Positions 57,608 to 64,000 of a stretch of 64,000 nucleotides of DNA are shown here, one piece after another. The notes beneath the pieces are model-generated. The model had not been told where the DNA came from. It did no database searches and was given only the letters and a program-made list of their open reading frames with translations. Source of the stretch: Apostichopus japonicus (lineage: Eukaryota; Echinodermata; Holothuroidea; Aspidochirotida; Stichopodidae); NCBI RefSeq assembly GCF_037975245.1, contig NC_092576.1, forward strand, positions 4,668,001 through 4,732,000, written 5' to 3'. The stretch's first letter is position 1. Each line of letters opens with the position of its first letter. Made by a program: the position numbers and the translations under genes.

Positions 57608-58679
57608 CGTTAAAGCTAGGGGAAAGGAGAATTTTTGCCGCGGTCCAAGCTTGGAGACAAATCATACAATAATTTTCAGTGTAATTGAGTCATAAGAGAA
57701 GATGTTATTCCCTAATCCCTTCATGATAAATTTGCAATCAATAATTAACTATGATAAGCTTTGTAATAAACATGACTGAATGGACATCGAAAGCACAACA
57801 TTAATATATTTTTTTATGATTTATTGAATGTCCTTTGTCCGTAGATTAACATCGAAGTCGGCGTTAGCAGAGAGTTCCAATTGGGTTTATTCAAGGCGTT
57901 CACAGTAAACTGAGGAAAACTCAAATTGGGGCAGATTAGAAAGGGCAAAACTTTTCTTAATATTTTAACATTCCAAACAATTTCCAGACATTGAAGATTG
58001 CATGTTAAAGCATAAGCATTTCTGTGAAGTAACATGTTTTCATATCGACTGTCGAATGTAGATGTTTGTACATAAATGACTATTATATGATTGAAAGGGA
58101 TACAGATTGCAATTAATATATTTGCATATGGTCGAATGATAGAAAAGATATGAAAATATGGATGTAACTATGTTTTCATTTCTCCTACTCCCCCCCCCCC
58201 CTCCCAAAACAAAACAGACCCTGCGACTGGTTGATATTTTGCTGAGTTGCTATGTTATATTCGGGTTCAATTTCCAAATAAAGTTGCAGTTTCGTACTTT
58301 AATATCTGCCCATGAAGTGGATTCTGGCTAGTACCAAATCATGAGTTTATCAAACTTTGTAATTTGTTAATGATAATTTTATTAAGTTTGGTATTATGCT
58401 TTTATCGGACTACCACGTAACAACCTTTCGTGTAAGCAGTAGTTTACCTGTGAAGATTTTTAACTGACATACTCGTCTATATTTTCTGACATTAGACAAA
58501 ACATGTAGTTTTAGATATCAGTGTATTAATAAAGATTAATGATCTTGTCATTTAAACGTTACATACTTGAAGATAAAAGTGACAAATAACTGATTTCGTG
58601 TAATCATTGCTAGCAAACGGAATCGTCTTTAAAAAGCATTTTCTGCTTGAACTTTACCTTTCATTTTCCATTTGGGCAG

Positions 58680-58733
58680 AATATAAGAATAATGCAGCGA
58701 CATCCGAACAAAGAGAACGTTCTATAGACTCTG
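58680..58733 (+). CDS. Gene C, cytoplasmic exon (54 bp, phase 1-1)
   Basis: Acceptor ...CATTTGGGCAG, donor GTAAGTTAAG. It encodes Y-K-N-N-A-A-T-S-E-Q-R-E-R-S-I-D-S, polar and charged, as expected of a juxtamembrane segment. Confidence 0.45.
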
Positions 58734-59352
58734 GTAAGTTAAGAAAGAAATTGTTTATGCTATATACTAATACCATTATTATGAATACAGTTTAATATAA
58801 AAGTTTCAAAGTAATTTTCAAATTAGTAACAAGCTTGGTCATATCAACGATCATTTATAATGATGTTTCTGAGAAAAGTTGAAAGTGCTGATACTTCAAG
58901 TAGTTTCGCAACGTTATTCATTCTTATATGTAAATGTTTCTTTTGCAGTAGGATCTTGTGAGTCTTAGCTAGTAGTTATGTGTGTTACGCTTTAACGGAA
59001 TTAATCCTTCATCTTCATTTGTCACTCTCTTGGAGGAAACAAAATCAAGTGCATCAAATTTGATTATATTTGTATTGTTGTATATGTCATTTTTCTAGTT
59101 AGTCCAAATATCGTGTCCAGCAAAGTATCTATTTTCAATATCGAAGTCTGCTAAGCATGTATAGTTTCGAAAGGGTTGCAATAACAAATTTACTAAATTA
59201 GCTGACATCAAATATGAATAAGCTGCATCCGTTAGTTAGTGGTCATGGTTAGGCCAGCTACCAAAGTGCTCAACTTTTCTGTATTAGGTACTGGTTAATC
59301 GAAATTATGAAACTTTACTAACATCGTAATCACTTGTTACTTTAATTTGTAG

Positions 59353-59522
59353 TCGGTACAACATCGAAGAGTGTGAAGCGAAATTCTAAAGCGAGAAGGA
59401 AGAGAAAGGGTCCTAATGATATCAAACTGATGACGCCGCTTCCAGGAGAAGGTTTAATCACGACCTGGACTGCTATATCTACCGTGATTTCGTCAAATGA
59501 AACGCAGTTTGTCGTAAAATCC
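59353..59522 (+). CDS. Gene C, exon leading into a kinase-like N-lobe
   Basis: Acceptor ...TTAATTTGTAG, phase 1, donor GTAAGAAGT leaving phase 0; 56 codons. A very basic stretch (K-R-N-S-K-A-R-R-K-R-K) precedes K-L-M-T-P-L-P-G-E-G-L-I-T-T-W-T-A and T-Q-F-V-V-K-S. The G-E-G and V-V-K elements resemble the glycine loop and the beta-3 lysine of receptor tyrosine kinases, in weakened form. The remaining kinase exons were not found on this strand in the window. Confidence 0.5.
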
Positions 59523-59707
59523 GTAAGAAGTTAACATAAATTCCACCTTAACCACTCCTTATGTAACTAGGGATCTATATAGAGCAAGTTCTGGGACAAG
59601 TCAAATGATACGCAGTTCGTCGCAAAATCCGTAAAAAGCTAACATAAATTCCACTTTAAATACTCCTTATGTAACTAGGGGTCTATATAGAGCAAGTTCT
59701 GGGACAG
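59492..59707. repeat. 108-bp tandem duplication at the kinase exon end
   Basis: 59492-59599 and 59600-59707 match closely (TCAAATGA(A/T)ACGCAGTT, ACTCCTTATGTAACTAGGG, TCTATATAGAGCAAGTTCTGG). The last 31 coding bases and the donor are duplicated; the second copy reads F-V-A-K-S before GTAAAA. Confidence 0.85.
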
Positions 59708-59888
59708 GGGACAATAATATCACGACATTTCCTTTTAAAGTCTTCAATACTGCAATTATAGTATCAAATAGTATTACAATATGTTTTGTCCGCATTACCC
59801 GGTAGGCCATTGCAGGGTTCGGGAGGTTTTGAGTGGGGTCAGGGTTTTTCTATTTTGTTTTCTCTTCTTCTTTGTGTGTTTTTGTTTA

Positions 59889-59891
59889 GAG

Positions 59892-59957
<66 letters not shown>
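59889..59957. repeat. (TA)n microsatellite
   Basis: More than 60 bp of TATATA following CACACACA. The ORF across it is an artefact. Confidence 0.97.
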
Positions 59958-59962
<5 letters not shown>

Positions 59963-60069
59963 TGTATATTTTCAAAGTTCAAAGTATAGGGAGTGCTCTT
60001 CTCATTAAGCCATAAATGTTTTGTTAAAGCACTTCCTTAAATTATATGTATGTTTGTTACTTGTGATGA

Positions 60070-60260
60070 AACAAATGAAATGAAAGCTGTTTATTGAGTT
60101 CAATGGAGATTAGACTGATGAACTCAGTATTGTGTATATATGTGATAGTACTACTATCAAGCTGTACACTGAGTTTGAAGGAGACTAGAATGAAGAACTC
60201 GGTATGGTGTTTATATATGTGATCATACTGCCGTAGAGCTGTATTCTAGTTTGAAGGTGG
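60070..60260. repeat. Diverged ~88-bp tandem pair
   Basis: Blocks GAGATTAGA(C/A)TGA(T/A)GAACTC(A/G)GTAT and GTGATA(G/C)TACT recur once about 88 bp later. Confidence 0.6.
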
Positions 60261-60486
60261 GCGAATACATTTCCAAGATTACGAAGCTAGCACGCTAGCA
60301 AGGGGGTTCATCATGATTATATCAATGGTAATAATGAACAATTCATTACTTGCACAAAGATTTCGGTGTAACAATAAGGCTGAAAAACTGATATGTCAAT
60401 GACGTGCAATTATCTCAATGCAAACTGGGCCTGTCTACTCAAATACGTGGAGCTATGGTATAGGAATACACATGCAACTCACATGC

Positions 60487-61103
60487 AACTACTGTTCATG
60501 TTCCACAACCGTGCATCAGTAACTACTGCGCTGTGTTCGTAACACGGTAATTTGTGTTACAAGTGGCACAGTAATTACTGCAAAGCTGTAACACGTTCCC
60601 ATGTTAGACAAAGAACTGCGCGACTGGACATGGAGTCTAGATGAGTATTTGACTTGGTAAACTATTACTATATTAAGACCTAATTTAGACGTGGAACTAC
60701 CCATAAGGCTAATCTAGGTCCCCCCTCCCACACCTTAGGTCCCACTTTGTGTATCTGTTATGTACGGTTTCTATTTGAGACTTGCACACTCACCTGTCCG
60801 TGAAGAATGTTTCAATCAAATGGATTTACTAATACGATTAGAAAAAAGTAAGGCTACCATCTGAATTTCGCATGCAGTATAAAATAACCGCCGCAGTGTG
60901 TCGGCTACGTGTTGTGCCAGCGCCGACCATACACTCCGTATTGTACGGCTAGGGAGTAGTGTTCGTTACCCAGCCGCCTCGCATTTTCACCTTTCGGACT
61001 CGTAGTTCCGAGTGTAAGCTGTGCAACCTGTAACACATGTTACCTTGTTGCGAACACAGCGCAGTAGTTACTGATGCACGGTTGTGGAACATGAACAGTA
61101 GTT
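60487..61103. mobile_element. Inverted-repeat element (617 bp, ~86-bp TIRs)
   Basis: 60487-60573 and 61018-61103 are inverted copies; the outer 50 bp (AACTACTGTTCATGTTCCAC...) are perfect, the inner part has mismatches. No transposase; internal sequence is GC-richer than its surroundings. A MITE is likely. No clear target duplication seen. Confidence 0.85.
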
Positions 61104-61417
61104 ACTTTACTAGCTATGAGTATCGGGTGTGCAACTGCACAGGCCTACAGTACGTACACATATGCGATTACCTACTCCAGTTACACCATAAACAAAGATG
61201 ATATTGTTCTGCAGTGAGGCCTACTGTAAGGTTACGTTTTATTGTAGCTAAATATATACCCAGGGGATTAACAATTACAGTATTCAAGCTCAAATCATGC
61301 ATTCTACTGTGCTCGTGTTTATTTTCAATTATTCGCGCGCCTTGTCAGGTGACTACACGTGATGTATCTCCACATGTCAATCATCACCGAAATCGGGATT
61401 TGGAATATGTTAATGAG

Positions 61418-61965
61418 CTAAATCGATGATATGTCGATTTAAATAGGTTTTGTCAATTTGAGTTGCTAGAAACTGGTATAAGTCCACGGAAATTGACTTG
61501 TACCGATTTAATTCGACATATCATCGATTTAAACTGGTAAATGTCGATTTAAATTGACATATCATCGATTTATTTTACATATCATCGATTTATATTGGTA
61601 TATGTCGATTAAAATCGGTATATGTCCATTTAAACTGGTATTAGTCGAATTAAATTGGTATATGTCGATTTAAATTGACATATACCGATTTAATTCGACA
61701 TATCATCGATTTAAACTGGTATATGTCGATTTAATATACCGATATATTGTACTTATCATCGATTTAAATTGGTAAATGTCGATTTAAATCGATGATATTT
61801 CGAATTAAACTGGTTTATATCGATTTAAATCGATGATATGTAGAATTAAACTGGTATATGTCGATTTAAATAGGTAGAAGTCAATTTAAGCTGCTGGAAA
61901 GTGGTATAATTCGAAGGAAATTGGTATTTGTCGATTTAAATCGGTATAAGTCGATCTCCCACGAT
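61418..61965. repeat. Array of degenerate ATCGAT/TTTAAA palindromes
   Basis: Repeats of TATGTCGATTTAAATTGACATATCATCGATTTAAACTGG and variants; the core ATGTCGATTTAAATCGACAT is self-complementary. The two ends share a direct repeat (TTTAAATAGGT...GTCAATTT at 61438-61460 and 61863-61887). No coding. Confidence 0.9.
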
Positions 61966-63340
61966 TTGAGACTGATGGCCCGCCATACAGACAATGTTTA
62001 TGTAACAGTGGAACCTACAGTCTTCAAGAAGTCTTTCACATTGAATTAGTCCTTGTGCTTCACTTTCAAACCTTTAGCAGCTCTAAACAGGTTGAAGTAG
62101 TATCCAATTATGAACACTATGATCAACCACCGTTTGTAATGTGTACATGACATTTAAGTGCCTATTAGTGAGAATCCATGAATAATTCATTTGTTGGTCA
62201 CTATTTGTGAACTCTGAAGCTACTGATTTGTTGCGTGCTTGCTCAGAAGGAGAAACCCATTTGCACACACAAACATGTTTGCATAACCAATCTAATAATA
62301 AAATTCTAATTTCCTTGTTTCGATTAGATTGTTGACTATAACGTGGGTATTTCCTTGTTGCATAAGTCTTATATACCCATTGACATTTTTCTTTCGATTT
62401 TATGTGCTCACTGGTTATATTCAATCCATTCTAGCTTAATATATCTGTAATTTAAGACAAACAAAATGCTAGATATTCGCTGCAACCTTTATTCACTAAA
62501 ACGTCAAGTAGACACATATCGTTAAAGGTTTTATGAAATTGTTATGCATGCGTCTGTCAACAGTAAAAGTTTTATATTAAGTATCAGTCTAGAATACATT
62601 CTGTTTCCGGCAAGAATCATATTGTCTAGCAAAGGAACGTCATATAAAGCAAAATTATAATATCAACTTATAGTAATTCCATTTACGCTTTTATCTCTCT
62701 TTTATTATCATAAAATGACCAGGTGAGACACCCATACGTAGGAAAAACTTGTAAAGAAATTGGTACTTTAGTTTGATACAACAAAAGTCTAACTCAACCT
62801 TTATCTTGTACGGGAGGAATATAAGTGAAACGGGTTATAAGTTTAGACGAAATAACGCTGATATGAGTTTTGTTTTTCATATAACATATTTCTTTAACTA
62901 TACCATGCATGAATATTACAAATTATTTCTATTAGTGTTTATTCATAGTTTATCAAGATGGCCTCATGTACCAATGCTTACATACATTGTTAAGACTTAA
63001 AAGATTTCATTGTAAATAGTGAGGGCCCGGGACGGGGGAGGGCAACGATTAAAAAAAAAACTGCGAGAGGCAATATGACTTGTGACTGTAAATTAGCAGG
63101 GAAAACCACGAACAAATCTCTCTATAGGACAAAATAGTAGATGAATTCCTAGACTGTTCCCCAAGTAAGTACCGTCTTTCTCTATTGCACTAACTTCAGA
63201 TGTTCACTCAACCATGTAATAGTGGTCCACAGGCTAGGATCGAAGGCGGTGTGAGGGGTGTACAACCATTTTCAATCACACATAATAGAAATTGAGAGTA
63301 TTTATTGCTATAATCTTTCGTTTCCTTTATATGTTTCATA
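61966..63340. other. No gene seen
   Basis: AT-rich. The 113-codon minus ORF at 62083-62424 has no recognised motif or splice support. Confidence 0.45.
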
Positions 63341-63360
63341 TATAATATTTCTTTAATTTA

Positions 63361-63579
63361 TTTTTTTCTGGAAAAAGGTCCTCAGAATCCGCTACACGAC
63401 AGTCGGCTACAACTACCCAATGACCATACATCTTCTTTGATTTTAGTCCTTGGACCGCCCCAGCTGAAAGGCTGTATAAGTCTTTCACTGATAATGGCAT
63501 TTTTTTCACTTTTAGGTATAGTCTGATCCTTTCTTGTTGGAATAGAAATTGTAAAAAGAGACCTAACTTTAAGCATATT
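63361..63579 (-). pseudogene. Kinase-like exon without a recognisable HRD motif
   Basis: Acceptor ...TATCTGTTTCAG. The open frame contains E-R-I-R-L-Y-L-K-V-K-K, then L-S-V-K-D-L-Y-S-L-S-A-G-A-V-Q-G-L, S-K-K-M-Y-G-H-W and later S-E-D-L-F-P-E. This order matches the helix E to catalytic-loop region of receptor tyrosine kinases (L-x-x-K-D-L-L-S-F-A ... G-M-x-x-L-A-S-K-K ... H-R-D-L). The catalytic H-R-D is replaced by Y-G-H and the spacing is disturbed. Two donor-like sites (after G-H-W or later) leave the 3' end uncertain. Probably a pseudokinase or a decaying copy. Confidence 0.45.
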
Positions 63580-63639
63580 CTGAAACAGATAAAAATGTTG
63601 CCATGCTGAACAACAGAGGTTGGCATATACAGCCAATTG

Positions 63640-64000
63640 CATGGTTTACCCGAAGAAGGTTTTTGGTGTAGGAATCGAAGTAGTGTAAGAAGTATGTTGC
63701 AAAGTTGTTGAGAAGTAAACGAAATAATTAGCTTTGTTCTATAGAGATGTCTGTGGTGAATTATTCACCCTCCCACCTTCAGGCCAGCCTCCGCAGCAAC
63801 CAGAAGAAGCAATTCCAACAATCATCACTAGCCTATTTTGAATGAAATACTTGTGAAAAGACCCTCCTCCATACATGAAAACAAAATCTGTTCCATTTGG
63901 AAGTTATCATAGTAATGCTACACAATACGACCTTATACAGTAGAATAAAAGAAAGACTCAACCAATTTGGCGAATATTTAAAAGAAAAAAAAAAAAAAAC
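63640..64000. other. No gene seen
   Basis: No supported feature; a short A-run closes the window. Confidence 0.5.

Noticed and set aside
1-64000. CRISPR arrays, tRNA or rRNA genes, bacterial-type operons
   Set aside because: None seen; the sequence is eukaryotic, and the spaced repeats are satellites or transposon arms.

Overview
This is AT-rich, intron-rich animal genomic DNA. Introns follow GT-AG, coding exons are small, and the intergenic space is dominated by transposon debris, satellites and microsatellites. The CR1/L2-type LINEs, the Ig-domain receptor exons joined by phase-1 introns and the SET / tyrosine-recombinase-like gene fit an invertebrate, most likely a marine deuterostome such as an echinoderm. 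That placement is inference; no rRNA, tRNA or mitochondrial marker was found.

Layout: 0.4-1.8 kb holds a 177-bp palindrome and a dead LINE 3' end. At 3.1-10.6 kb a minus-strand gene (gene A) was reconstructed from eight exons whose intron phases all agree; its middle was copied by a ~2.5-kb tandem duplication that also carries a 144-bp satellite with DR1-type nuclear-receptor motifs. At 12.0-16.6 kb lies a minus-strand immunoglobulin-superfamily membrane receptor (gene B): signal peptide, two identical Ig exons from a recent 649-bp tandem duplication, a two-Ig exon and a transmembrane exon. From 16.7 to 26.6 kb I see no host gene, only dispersed repeats, a foldback-like element (22.2-23.8 kb) with arms made of 22-bp repeats, and arrays of the palindrome CTTAAG (23.9-25.45 kb). 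A 5'-truncated LINE with an open 813-codon frame sits at 26.6-29.4 kb.

The most striking locus is the plus-strand gene D at 31.9-45.1 kb. Two exons encode a SET methyltransferase-like domain. An ~8.3-kb array of eight ~1.06-kb repeats follows, each carrying a 36-codon phase-0 exon. Then comes an 826-codon exon with two zinc fingers and a tyrosine-recombinase (phage-integrase/Crypton-like) domain, and two short C-terminal exons. One array unit is interrupted by a 616-bp TTAA-flanked inverted-repeat element. In the array, copy 1 is frameshifted and has lost its donor, and copy 4 carries a stop codon.

From 46 to 54 kb there is mostly dispersed repeat, including a block rich in AGGTCA half-sites arranged as DR1, DR3, DR4 and DR5. 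At 54.75-59.5 kb a plus-strand gene (gene C) starts with a signal peptide and Ig domain and continues through candidate transmembrane and cytoplasmic exons to the start of a kinase-like lobe; it looks damaged. A minus-strand kinase-like exon without a recognisable HRD motif lies at 63.4-63.6 kb. Between them are a 617-bp inverted-repeat element and an array of ATCGAT/TTTAAA palindromes.

If the models hold, genes B and C are surface receptors with a shared modular phase-1 exon plan, while gene D would be a nuclear protein combining a methyltransferase-like module with a recombinase-derived DNA-binding module.
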